DNA of 64,000 bases, taken from Lunularia cruciata. Its lineage: Eukaryota; Streptophyta; Marchantiopsida; Lunulariales; Lunulariaceae. Position numbers and translations under genes: made by a program. Shown here piece by piece: positions 24,264 to 35,611 of the stretch; the first letter of the stretch is position 1, and every line of letters begins with the position of its first letter. Location: the NCBI GenBank assembly GCA_948567375.1, contig OX419759.1, positions 54,526,593 to 54,590,592 on the forward strand, written 5' to 3'. The notes beneath the pieces are model-generated. The model worked only from the letters and a program-made list of their open reading frames with translations. It made no database searches and was not told the origin of the DNA.

Positions 24264-25360
24264 AACTTGGGGCCGTAAGATTCAGTCAGATTAGGAGGGT
24301 TGTGGTAAGAATTGATTTTCGAAGCAGGATGTCAAATTGTACAATGTTAAAACCTCCCGGGTGCAGCACTTTTGAGTACACGCATCCGTTACAGACTTGC
24401 AGTCAGTTGCTGTCCGTTATCATTTGCAGGTGGGCAGGAAGATTCTCCACTCCCAGCTTTTGTCCAGTAGATAGAAACCGGGTACTGGGGAAAACCACAA
24501 CTGAGATCAATGTCTTGAAGCTCATCCAGGCGTTTGTTGCAAGGGGGTAGAGAGTCTGGGGGCTGGCAAACTGTAAATTGACTAGGTAGATCAGAACTAT
24601 AATAAGATTTGCTAATTGGCACTCCGAAGGACTATCTTCCTTTCAGAAGTGAGAATATTGACCACTCAACCCGTAGTTCGCGCTTAAGGATAAGAGTAAG
24701 GGCTATCATACCTATGGTCCAGTAGAAAGTAGGAACGCTGGTTTGCATGACTCATGTCATGTGTGCTCCGATGTTAAGTACTATTCTACGGACTGGAACA
24801 CACATTCTTTTCAGTCCAAATTTTTTTGAAGCATTTGAACAATAAAAGTTTGCGGTTTGAAAGGAGCCTGAACAAACTGTCAGGCCGAACCAGACGGGCA
24901 ACGATATTTTCCCACTGGGATTGTATTTGACCATCTTGTCTGTATTTGACCAACTTTCGGAGACTCCTGATAACCAGGAAGGGTGGGCTCTGAGAAACTG
25001 ATGGGATAGTTTGTTACTATATAGGATATAATCTACACTCGTTCTAAGCGAACAATATGTTGGGACATGGTTCTCCAGCTCCAGCTGCTTCAACCGACGA
25101 GAACACCAATGGACACATCATAATCGAAGGTTCTATACATTGGTTTGTCTAAATGCTTAAGAGATATGATAATCCAGTTCCAAACTCCGAAGAACCCGCA
25201 AAATGCTGTAATAGGTGATATGGACGACTGCTATATATCTTTCCCTACTGAAGTTCAGGATATTTCTCAGCTGTCCTAGTGCAATTGATCAAACAATTTC
25301 GAGAAACATCATGGATGTTGTAAGATGACACACCAATTGTGACAAGATTCGCAGACGAAT
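24264..25360. other. 3' flank of the GOLD gene
   Basis: No supported coding sequence. An AATAAA hexamer at about 24840 could serve polyadenylation, but it is far from the stop codon, so it is uncertain. Confidence 0.35.
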
Positions 25361-25881
25361 TCCACAACTTAGCGAATTTGAACACTCTTTCATATCCACT
25401 ATCCAAACCGAGTTATATTCTCAAATACAAGAATCAAATGCTAGGTACAGTTTGTGACATTTGAGTCTGTTTGAACCAATTGTATTGCAAGCAAGTCGTT
25501 GAAAGTATGCAAAATGTTGAAGGTTCTTTTATTTCCACAACTTAGCGAGTTTGAGACACTCTTTCATATCCACTATCCAAACCGAGTTATATTCCCAAAT
25601 ACAAGAAACAAATGCTAGGTACAGTTTGTGACATTTGAGTCTGTTTGAACCAATTGTATTGCAAGTAAGTCGTTGAAAGTATGCAAAATGTTGAAGGTTC
25701 TTTTATTTCCACAACTTAGCGAGTTTGAGACACTCTTTCATATCCACTATCCAAACCGAGTTATATTCCCAAATACAAGAATCAAATGCTAGGTACAGTT
25801 TGTGACATTTGAGTCTGTTTGAACCACTTGTATTGCAAGTAAGTCGTTGAAAGTATGCAAAATGTTGAAGGTTCTTTTATT
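25361..25881. repeat. Three 173/174-bp tandem repeats
   Basis: Units begin TCCACAACTTAGCGA at 25361, 25534 and 25708. The second and third are nearly identical and the first differs at several bases, suggesting stepwise amplification. No open frame runs through them. Confidence 0.9.
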
Positions 25882-26847
25882 CTATTTCTACAGTCAATGG
25901 TCTTTGGTCGTTAGTGACGAGTACCTCTCTATCAATATCACACGGGATTTTATAAGAAGGCATCTGATATGATTTAATTCTAGGGTACAATTACATGTTT
26001 GTAGACATTCTATCTGACTACCTTATCTTGATCCCAGCTAATTGTACTGAACAGCTGTAACCTGTAAATACGAAGAGAAATGTGGTGTTTCGACAGAAGA
26101 GAAAGACCATCTATGGAAGTTGGGAAAACGTTTATGGAGTGGGTTGAAACTATTTAAATCAAAAGTGTGTAGTGCGTAGCGGTTAAGTTCTGTTAATAAA
26201 TAGGAAGTCTATTTTAACGTCTCTGTCTGAACAATTGCGTTCAAATCTCGTTGGGAACATAACCATTTCCTTGTAATTGCTGAACAAAACAGTTTTACAG
26301 AACAAAAGTTAAAATAGTTGGTGTAGTACCTCACCCTTTTCTTGGTTTCTTGGAACTTCTCTTCTTTGGAGTTATTTGAACTTGATCTTAAAGGCTTTGA
26401 TTCATAACGGGGAATACATGCTACAAACTAGTGGGTTGAATTTTCAGTGAAAATATCTCCGTAGCAAATTATGAATTACTATCGACATTCTAGGAAATCA
26501 GAATTGAGGTTCATGCATGATCGACATAATGTGCACAAAACTAGGTTAATTTGGTCAAAGAACGCTTGGAGATAATAAGACCATAGACTCTTTTTCCCTT
26601 TCTGCCAGTTAAGACTGGTCGGTTGAAAGATATAGGGTACAATAAAATGCTTATCTTCACACCTGATTCCAACAATGAAGGTCAAAACTCCATTCAATTA
26701 CTTAAACCAGGATTGCCTGTCTCCTCTTAGCTACACATTCTATGTCTTGGATATGCAAACCCCAGTAACTGATTAAGCTTTCACAGAGCTCTGAGAAAGT
26801 AAACAACAAGCAAAAAGCAAAAGGAAAAGGTTCATAGAGTCATAGCA
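25882..26847. other. Intergenic stretch, no feature seen
   Basis: AT-rich with no frame above 72 codons and no recognised motif. Confidence 0.4.
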
Positions 26848-26899
26848 TAGAAAGAGACCGCGTAGGGTAGTAAGAAGGATGGGAAGACCCCATCAAAGC
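26848..26899 (+). repeat. Dispersed GC-rich motif, copy 3
   Basis: AGAAAGAGACCGCGTAGGG ... AAGGATGGGAAGACCCC, then ATCAAAGCC. Same order and spacing as the other copies. Confidence 0.6.
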
Positions 26900-27175
26900 C
26901 AGTCCAGAGTCCAAATAATGCATTTCGTGATCATGATTGCTCACACACTCTAGCTGCTGATTCTGACACTAGACAGAGCAGAATAACACATAGAAGAAGA
27001 CGATCGCAGTAACCCCACACATCGACCTACCTACAAAGATGAATGTACTACGAATACAATAAAATAACAATAGTAGACGAAATGGCTTTCCAATATCCCT
27101 TCCTTCGAGTCACCTTTAACTTACGACAGTAAGTTTTCCCACATTGCTTCTCGACTAAACCGACCCTAAAGTTGG

Positions 27176-27473
27176 CAAATATGCAGTCAGTGAAGTCTAA
27201 CTCTAACTTCTCATCATCGTTCGAACGACTCGAACGAACTGTGGTCCGAGTTGGCATCCGTGGGTACTAGTTGGCATGGAGGGAGTTCGTGCTTGCAACG
27301 AATGCTTGCCAAATCCCTTGCCACATAGGACTGACCCCCTTGAAGCCTTTATGGGCTTCAAGGGGGTCGGTTTTGCCAACTTGGGGTTCTGCCACATCGA
27401 AGTGCCAAATATGCAGTCAGTGAAGTCTAACTCTACCTTCTCATCATCGTTCGAACGACTCGAACGAACTGTG
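27176..27473. repeat. Pair of 68-bp direct repeats flanking a hairpin
   Basis: CAAATATGCAGTCAGTGAAG... is found at 27176-27243 and 27406-27473, with one difference. Each copy holds CGTTCGAACG and further GTTCG/CGAAC inverted pieces. The 162 bp between them carry a strong hairpin (27330-27371). Confidence 0.85.
27330..27371. repeat. 18-bp-arm inverted repeat
   Basis: Left arm 27330-27347 (ACTGACCCCCTTGAAGCC) pairs with right arm 27354-27371 (GGCTTCAAGGGGGTCGGT) across a 6-base loop with one G-T-type mismatch. No U-run follows, so it is not a bacterial-style terminator. Confidence 0.85.
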
Positions 27474-27524
27474 AGCACCTTATCCTACCAACTCTTTCGA
27501 AAATTACATAGAAAGCATAATCCC

Positions 27525-27597
27525 CATCACAATGAGATGGGGTCTTCCCATCCTTCGGTTTTTCTACGCGGTCGCCTTCTTCTCATCACAATGAGAT
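27525..27597 (-). repeat. Dispersed GC-rich motif, copy 4, between 14-bp direct repeats
   Basis: A 45-bp insert (27539-27583) reads on the minus strand GGCGACCGCGTAG ... CGAAGGATGGGAAGACCCC. It is flanked by the identical 14-mer CATCACAATGAGAT at 27525-27538 and 27584-27597. The 14-mers look like a target-site duplication, which would make this a very small insertion. Confidence 0.65.
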
Positions 27598-28782
27598 TGT
27601 TAATCCATATGTTGGTAACAAGCAAAGTCATCACATCACCGTAAAGTTAGTGGCAGTATTATTAGTAGTCCTCTTTACAATTGTGAATCTATCATGGGTG
27701 CATTATCACTAACATTCCCCTTAATCAGGTGTCGATTACAGTACACCACTGTGCTGTGCACTTTTTGCCTTCATGATTGAAGACCGTATCGCAGAGGCAC
27801 ATGCTGTAGAAATGCTCTAAGCATGTTTCCCGGAAATTCCAAAATGCTCTTCGCATGTCTCTCTTTTTAAAGAAACGCTTTTGGCGTACATCAGTGGAAT
27901 AGCACGAGGAGTTCTTTCCATGTGGAGGAAACGAGAATACAGTGGATGCAAATGTGAGAAGGCTACGAGAAAACTACTATGCCATCGGAGAAGAAACGGC
28001 GGTCGTGAAGGCGAATCGAAGAAACGGCCAGGTTGACGTTTGCGCACAAGGATGATTATGCCATCGGGTTTTACTGCATAATAAGTACAGTACGTTGCTG
28101 CGCTCCACGCCTATGATTATTCCACACTACTTGTGATTGAGGAGCCTCGAGAAACGTCGAAGAGGCGGCTCACAAGATAACCTGATGAATTACTGAGCGA
28201 AACAAGAAACAAGAAGGGAGATGACTTGCCAACGCGTAAGATTGATAGTCATGTCAGAAAGATGCCAATTAACATATATTCACTCGTGTGGAAATCATTG
28301 AAATCATCCACATCGTGGATCTTCTTGAGTTGGAGCGTGGCGAAAACATACCTACAGTATGCACGTAAGTTTGTGAAGATCTTGCACATGAGAATATTCT
28401 CGTCAACTAACTTCGACCGTATGCACTGTTTAACATGCTGGTACACGTTATATGAGCTGTTCATGAGATCTCTCTTTCTACTGATTTACGAAACGAGTAC
28501 TACAGATCTTGACGGGAACGACTTCATCAGCTCTGAAATCGCGATCGCGAGTCTCAGCACCGAAAAAATCTCTCTTGATTCGGTGGTTACTCGTAGCAGC
28601 AACAGTTGCACCACAGCAACAGTAATATACAAAATGACACCGAAAAACCGATGTGGTGCGCTTGCGTAGTAGATTGTGAATGTGACCACCTGTATGATAA
28701 ATCGTTTTAAGCAGTGCCGCCATCAGCTTGTGCACTAGATAGTGAATTCCGTATGGTGACTGAAAATCCCGTATCAGCGATA
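27598..28782. other. Intergenic stretch, no supported gene
   Basis: A 147-codon frame at 28226-28669 is open on the plus strand and overlaps shorter frames on the minus strand. It has no recognisable domain and no supporting composition, so I leave it uncalled. Confidence 0.35.
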
Positions 28783-29125
28783 TTGACGTGACATATAATC
28801 CAGTCTACAAATGGTGGGTCTAACAACTATGTAGTTGGACGGGAATTGACTTATCCTCTTTTCACATAGACGCGGGATATCCCATCTACAAATTGGTGTG
28901 AACAACAACCATGTACGTTGAGGGAAATTAAGTTATCCTATCGTGACATGGACGCGAGATGTAATCCAATCTAACAATTGGTGGGAACAATAACGATGAA
29001 AGTTGAAGGAAATTAAGATTTGTTATGTGTGATACTGACGGGAATATGTCCACGTTGGTGGGAGCAATAATGATGTAGGTCGAGGAAATTTAAGCTACCT
29101 TATTAAAACATAGTCGTGAGATGTT
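28783..29125. repeat. Degenerate ~80-bp tandem repeat (about 4 units)
   Basis: Units begin near 28790, 28871, 28952 and 29038 around ACGCGRGATRT. Each continues with a TTGGTGGGAACAAYAAYGATG-like part, then a GGAAATTAAG...ATCCT part. They are highly diverged from each other. Confidence 0.65.
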
Positions 29126-31425
29126 CTGCAGAGTAAGTGTACCGCAGTTTGGTGAGATGTTCGCGATGTCTTGAACCTGCAGTGACGCCAATCCTTTGAT
29201 AGCATAATTGGTAGACAACAACGTTCGAAGTCGTAGTTGCTGAGAACCAAGGAATCCTCTTACATACATGGCTCAGAAACGCAGACGGACGCCAGTTCTC
29301 GCCGCGCAGCGTCACCAGCTCCGTTGCCGTCAGGTCAGAACCTTGCGCCGTGACTGGATGACTCGATTCAGAGTGTACGGTTGATAACGTTCCAGTTCAC
29401 CTGGGCTGGCTGGTCCGACTTCGCGACGCAACCAGGTATAGAGGTCGTGTAGAGTGTCGTGGGAAAGGGACGGAACACTTCTGCATTTATCAGCCCTGCG
29501 TTTATCAGCCACGCGGGGCCACGGTGAAATCCTCGCAGAGGTAGGCGGAGGTGAGCGGCAACAGTATCCACTGTAGCAGTAGTATTCGAGCAGCCAACCG
29601 TATCATGCGGGAGTGATATGCCCCATTTTCGCCTATCAAGTGGAGTCGCAACAAACAAGTCACGGGGATCTATTTCTACAGTATTAGAAGAAATCAACTT
29701 TTCATTCCAAACCTCGGTTCCATGCACTCATTCTCCAGAACGTCCTTCAAGGACGACTGTCCTGTGAAGGATCTACTTCTGGTGATGAAGAGGCGGATCT
29801 ACCGGTACAGACTTTTTCTTCCGAACCGGAGATGAAGTCATTGATAACTTTCCCTGTATGTACGTATTGGTGCCTGGCAAATTATGATACAGTACTGGCT
29901 TGTCTGACTATCCTCTTGTAGTTGCAGTCTACCTCATCAATGCGTTATTTCTGGGGCACGGACAGTTAAAACTGGTACTGATTCTTAATCAGTTTTCGTC
30001 ACGACACGAATCGGTTTGCCAGAGCGGGGTGCGGCGGGGTGAGGTGGTTCTTTATTCTCCTACATCCTGATGTGTTCTGTTCGCACCCCGAATACACGAG
30101 CGTCAAATGTGCACCAACTCCTTTGGATTCCTGATCCAATAAAATTCATCACTGCTGTAGAACATCATGTATTCCGGACACTGAGCAGAGATCTAACGTG
30201 AAATCTCCCTAGGTTCAGGTCCCTGCCAAATTGCTAATTCAGGACGTGACTGCAATAAGAGGCAGAATACGCTGACTCTTAAAGTTTAGGGCAGTCGAGC
30301 CATTTTGTCTGAAAACGTATAATGTACTGGACAGCGCTGTCAACAAGATCTCCATCCAGGTACAGTACTCTTGTGTTGCTTTGGTTGTCAGTTCAGGTTG
30401 TCATCCACTGCTGTCGGACTGTGTTCCCATCGTATACTAGGATGGACTCCGATGGAGCTCCATTGGCCTCAAGTACGAAGGAAGCCGTCTCATGCTATCG
30501 TCCGATGCTACTTTAATGGTTCAGTGAGAAGCACTTTCAACTTATGGGAGTCTAACAATGTACAATATGCACAATTAAAACAAGGCAAGGATGTCGGCTT
30601 ATGTCCCAGACAGAGGCATCAGAGGTATTGTATGTGGTAAACATGGAGTGTACTCTGCTGTTCTACTACTCAAATTTGTCTATAATCTGTTACGAAATAC
30701 TTTGAAGATGGACATTATCGTCCATTGACTTTGGTAGACGGACTATCTTGCTAAAGAACGACCGATTGTTTCGGATGTGGTAGCAGGTCGATGGTCAGAG
30801 AGGCGTTCGGATCTACTCCTAACCAGCAAGAATCTTCGAAGTAGACTCCAACGTTTGAATGTGCCTTCAGCGATGTACTGCGGTTGGGGAAATTGCGGAG
30901 CGCGATAGAACCAAGTTGTACTGTCTGATGAGGGCATCAGAGAGAGTCCCGGCGGAGAAGATGCGTGCAAATGTCCGGGTGGTTAACAGCGCCCACGCAG
31001 GTTTTGACTGGTTCGCTCTATGTGCGGTATGCTAGATTCAAGTACGAGTGATCCGGAAATAATAGCATACAGGCCTCTCGGAAGGGAAAAGGAGTTGCAA
31101 TTATCAAATTGCGCGCACCATGTCCTACCGTTGGGAATTCAGTAAGTGCTTTACAGAATGTTGGGCTCTTCCATCGATGAATTTCGCATTAAAATTGCGG
31201 CCTCACTACAAGTTGCTGTTGCATTTGCTAAGTAACAACGGCAAAGATTAATAGTGAGGCGGTTCTGTCCCCTGTTCCAGAAACTGGAGCTGGTCGGCTC
31301 TTGGACGGAGAATGAGACACGAGCACCTGAAGTGGAAACGATCCCTTTAGAGGAAAGCGGGGTTGTCGTTGAAGGGGCTCACTCACTCCAAGCTCTAGAA
31401 CCACTCGCCTCCCCGGGTTCTTGAC
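29126..31425. other. Intergenic stretch upstream of the F-box gene
   Basis: No frame with recognisable features. The last few hundred bases are more GC-balanced and probably include the promoter and 5' leader of the F-box gene. I see no clear TATA box. Confidence 0.4.
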
Positions 31426-33287
31426 ATGGCGAAGTCTAAGAAGGCAAGACGGAGTAACTGGCGAGATAAAGCGCCTTACATCTCAGTGAGAAGAACAGGG
31501 GGATCAAATGCCACGCATGTGCATGGAGATTCTTGTCATCCTCCCACTTCGGAGGTGAAGTTTCTCACGCGGGAAGTAATTCCAATGTGAGTGGCATATA
31601 GACATACCAAGTTTCGAGCTCCTATAGACATAAGGTTCACCTTTGTCAATTTTCAGACTTTGAATATTCGTACGCGATGGCTGTCAAAAGGGACGAAAGT
31701 GATCCAAACTAGCGAACACTGTCGAATTCTAGAGTTGTCCTTGGTATGTTCTTTTCTCTGTCCCCCGGACAGAAATATCTCGTCTGATATGAATTATCTG
31801 GGACATTTTCTTTTGAAGCTCTTGATTGATCATGAAGCGTCTGGATTCTGTAATTAGGACATTAAGTTGGCAGTTTAAATGACAAGGTTCTTCTACTTTG
31901 GAAAGCTTTTACCCTCAATTCCGCATTGATTGATAAAGTATGAGCTCGTTGAATTTTTTGTTTTCCCCGTAATTCGTTCGTCGAAATTTGACCGCTGACA
32001 CATTATGCTTCAACCTTTGCATTGCTTTTCAGGGAACCAAAATTGGAGTCCGATATTTGGAGTCGAGGTCTGCCAGATGATGTGTACTGTACTATTCTGG
32101 CAAAACTGCCGTTGAGCAGTTTTTCTCGTCTTAGGACAGTGTGTAAGAGTTGGAACGCCATGCCCAAGGATAAGAACTTCCTGGAGGCTTGCTCACGTGG
32201 TCGCCCCCAGGATCCTTCCTTGGTTCTCAAAAGCAATGACAACGATGTTTACTGGAACTACGAACCTATGACTGATAGTTGGAAGCCTATGCCATATCGG
32301 TTCTTCCACCCCAAGGATTACGGCGTGAGGTCTTCTGCGAAAGAGGGAATCGTGAGCTATTCTGCGAAAGGAATAGTGTTGCTTCTGCGAGGCGTTCGCC
32401 TTTTCCTGCTGAATCCTCTCAACAGATCGCTCAAGCTACTGCCGCCTATGCGCGACATGACACGCGATGAAACCGACTACCCAACAACAACCATCGATCT
32501 ACACGTCATTGGTATGTTCGTGAACGATGGAGCTAAGGAGTTCAATATTTTGGTAATGAACAAAAGGACCAATGCTGACGAAGACTTAGACTTTGAGTAT
32601 GATGACATTGAGCCTTTCGTATCGCAAGTTTTCAATTCTCGAGCCAGTTGTTGGAATCTGGTCAAGGACTTCTATCCTCTTATGATGCTAGACAGTGTCT
32701 CAATCGCGAGCGCGTCCATGGATGAGAAGAAGCTCTGGTGTATGCTGTCTACCCCTAAGAGCAAGAACCGATTGAATGATCTCACTTTGTACAGTGTAGA
32801 ACCAAATGCGCCATCGAGATGGGCAGACGATTGCCCTCAATTGCCTCGTGAAAATTTGCGACTAGTGGCACCATATCTCTTCACTTACAGGGGAAAGCTA
32901 ATGCTGGTGGCTGCGCTGCCAACCATTGAAAGTCAGAACCAGAAGTTCCCTACCTGGAACAATGTGATAATCTGGGAGTTAGATGATTGTCGAGCAACAA
33001 CTGAAGGTCGCTGGACTAAACTTTTCGAGATCGATCCGCAGGAAAGTAACAATCACATCTGGAACACTTCTTCTAAGAGCTTCTTCTTTCAATATGAAGG
33101 AGAATGCATTTACTTTGGCTCCAAAAGCGGAAGCACCTTGGGGATGATCAATTTAAGGTCTCAAACTTGGAGACTGCTTCCAACGTTTCCTGGATTCATA
33201 GATTTTTGGGTTAGATTTGGTCAGAATGTGGACCAATTGTGCTATGAGACTTTCCTGTATGAACCAAGATTCGACTTGGTTGTTTAG
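31426..33287 (+). CDS. F-box protein (SCF substrate-receptor type)
   Basis: Two exons, 31426-31586 and 32033-33287, join across a GT-AG intron (donor AT|GTGAGT, acceptor TTTTCAG) to give 471 residues. I chose ATG 31426 (context GACATGGCG). The first ~53 residues are basic (MAKSKKARRSNWRDK). The F-box follows at about residues 58-95: WSRGLPDDVYCTILAKLPLSS ... LRTVCKSWN. It is the part that binds SKP1 in SCF ubiquitin ligases. The remaining ~370 residues resemble plant F-box/kelch-type C-terminal domains (GIVLLLRGVRLFLLNPLNRS, LFTYRGKLMLVAALP, TWRLLPTFPGF), which bind targets. The target is unknown. Exon 2 is one uninterrupted frame. Alternatively translation could begin at the ATG made by the splice junction. 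Confidence 0.85.
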
Positions 33288-34097
33288 TGTTTGCGGTCAA
33301 AGCTGCAGTAACCCTAAATTGTGTTATTAGAATTTAGTTAGAATTTAGGGATCATTTAAGAGTTAACTGTAGTAATGAATAATACTTCGTAATCCTGAGT
33401 ATATCGTTTGTTCCCGTTAATATTTATAGAATTTTTATTTAAAAAATAATTAAATTATAGTTTTCTAATCATTAAAACTTATTTATTTATATATTTAATT
33501 GTTACGAACATGCAAATAAAATAATGATAAACTTTATAATTTATAATTGAAACACGGAATTCACCTCGTGACCAGTACGACTAGACAACCCATTGAGTAT
33601 TCAAATTGAACGTTAATTAAAATTCAAAGTACAACAAATTATGGAAATATTCAAGAGAATTTGAGAAACTTTGAGAAACAGATAGGCACACTTTCTATAT
33701 GGGCTTTTCAATGCCAAGATTTAGTATTCCTTCTAGAGGATCAAACTCGTGTAACAAGTACAGAGTATAAACCAAAATTTGTTAAAGTTGAAGAACCCAA
33801 AATTCATCCTTTATATTAAGAATATGGACTGTGCAACGGTATCATTTTACGAACAAAATATTCCTTATGCTACAGTACTCCTTAAAACAAGTTGTTGATC
33901 TTGGATTTGAATTGAGTGTTGATGAAAGAAGAACACACCTAGTTGAGTTGGAATATACAGTTAGTCATTAGGTTTGGCAGAGACGCATACAATCACTACG
34001 TGGAGTACCATGCTAGGGCTCTAAAAGGGATATGGGTTGATGGGAGCAGAAGCCGTCTCTAGTGCGGGTGATCCATAACTCATTAAACACATATCAA
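33288..34097. other. AT-rich 3' flank of the F-box gene
   Basis: No coding frame. Very AT-rich from about 33420 to 33560. No retroelement match seen. Confidence 0.4.
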
Positions 34098-34179
34098 TGC
34101 GAGAATAGTGATAAACTTTAAAAGTAGAGTGTATCGAATGCGAGAATAGTGATAAACTTTAAAAGTAGAGTGTATCGAA
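34098..34179. repeat. Perfect 41-bp tandem duplication
   Basis: TGCGAGAATAGTGATAAACT... occurs twice head to tail, at 34098-34138 and 34139-34179. It lies directly upstream of a copy of the dispersed GC-rich motif. Confidence 0.9.
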
Positions 34180-34234
34180 TGTAACTTGAAGTGAAACAAA
34201 GGCATAATGAGATAGAGATGTATACGAGGACATA

Positions 34235-34340
34235 TAGAGAAATGAAAGGGCGACAGCGTAGAGAACACGAGGGATGGGAAGACCCCGTCAAGCGGTATAA
34301 GGGCGAGACAAAAAAAGAAGCAAAATGGGGCTAAGCCTTG
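34235..34340 (+). repeat. Dispersed GC-rich motif, copy 5 (longest with copy 1)
   Basis: AAAGGGCGACAGCGTAGAG, AACACGAGGGATGGGAAG, ACCCCGTCAAGCGGTATAAG, then GGCGAGACAAAA and AAAATGGGGCTAAGCC. Blocks, order and spacing match 14312-14402, so the full unit is about 100 bp. Confidence 0.65.
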
Positions 34341-34923
34341 AGAAATGAAGATAGAAATCGGTTGGTTTGAAGGCGAGGTAAAATCAATAATGTATATAAG
34401 ATAATAAATATTATCAAATAAAAATAAATTTAAATTTAAATTGAAAATAATTTAATATCTGGATATGTATTTTCATTATTTATTATCTAGTAATATATTA
34501 AATTATATTAAATATTACACCTTAACACCTTAAAAGAACTTGAGAAAAATAAAAATGATTGATTTAGATTATAATCTAAATATTATATAATAAAATTATA
34601 TATTAGTTTAGATGGATTATATTTAGAAAAATTGGAAATTGGAAATTTTATAGTAAAATCAAAATCATTAAGTATTTTGATTCTTCATCATATTGTGTTG
34701 GTGAGAAAACCTATATACCTTGATAGATTATGCCCAAGAACTTGATGAAGAGAGACAAGGTTTTGGACCAAGTTCAATTTTTGCAAGACAAAGAATGCTC
34801 AAGGTGCTACTTTCTTAATGGAAGAAAGCATTCCACTCTTGCCAAATAAAATCTAAAATAAAGAACAAGGGAATGTTAATCCTAACCTCCGTGGTGAAGA
34901 TAAATTATTTATCAATAGTGAAT
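34341..34923. other. AT-rich stretch, no feature seen
   Basis: Extremely AT-rich between about 34390 and 34680. No frame or repeat identified. Confidence 0.4.
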
Positions 34924-35611
34924 TGTGAGCAGGCTTGTCTCTCACTCAAGATGAACCTATGATGGTTATCTAGGTAAAACATCATGGACTAAGAAAACAA
35001 AGTATAAAACAACATGACACTCCTCCAAGGCTAAAACACTAATGCACTTCAAGACTCAAACTATTGATCATTAGATAATCCAATAAGAGAGATAGTTGCA
35101 AATGAAAAGATAATAAACACAACTCATCCCAAGCTTATATAATTATGAAATACTTACTCACATAAGTTACTAATTACTAGAGTAAATCAATTTACTAGGC
35201 AAAAAGTCATCTAACATCTAAGGGAATTTTTAAACTCAAAAGAATAATCCCAAACGCATATGGTCTTATCTTGATTCAGCAATTAAATCAAAGATTCCTT
35301 CACATAGATTATCCTTGGACTATAGCAAAATATACACCAAGAAAGTTGTGGACCCGAGAGTTCTCAATTGTTTTCCCAAAGCCAAATATCTAAAAATAAT
35401 ACAAAGTCAATACACAGGAATCCAAAATAATAATGTCCACTCTTTTAAAATCTTGTAAAATAGATTCACCTTTATCTTAGGTATGACTAACTCTAGCTAA
35501 TATGATTAATTTAGAATTTTGGTTAAACTCCATATAAATAATATATTTCAACTACTTGCAATACCAAATTTAATATCTTATAAAATGATACATAGACCAA
35601 TAGGTGTTAGA
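34924..35611 (-). repeat. Family-1 LTR (minus strand, 3' LTR)
   Basis: Reverse complement of the LTR at 577-1268, 688 bp. On the minus strand it starts near TCTAACACC, follows the purine tract AAGGGTAAA, and ends GCTCACA. Many substitutions show greater age than the left-end copy. Confidence 0.8.

Noticed and set aside
25361..25881. CRISPR-like array
   Set aside because: Units are 173 bp, adjacent without spacers, in a eukaryotic genome; a simple tandem repeat.
27330..27371. Transcription terminator hairpin
   Set aside because: No T-run follows and rho-independent terminators do not apply to a plant nuclear gene region.
28226..28669. 147-codon plus frame
   Set aside because: Composition looks random, several overlapping frames exist on the other strand, and no motif is present.
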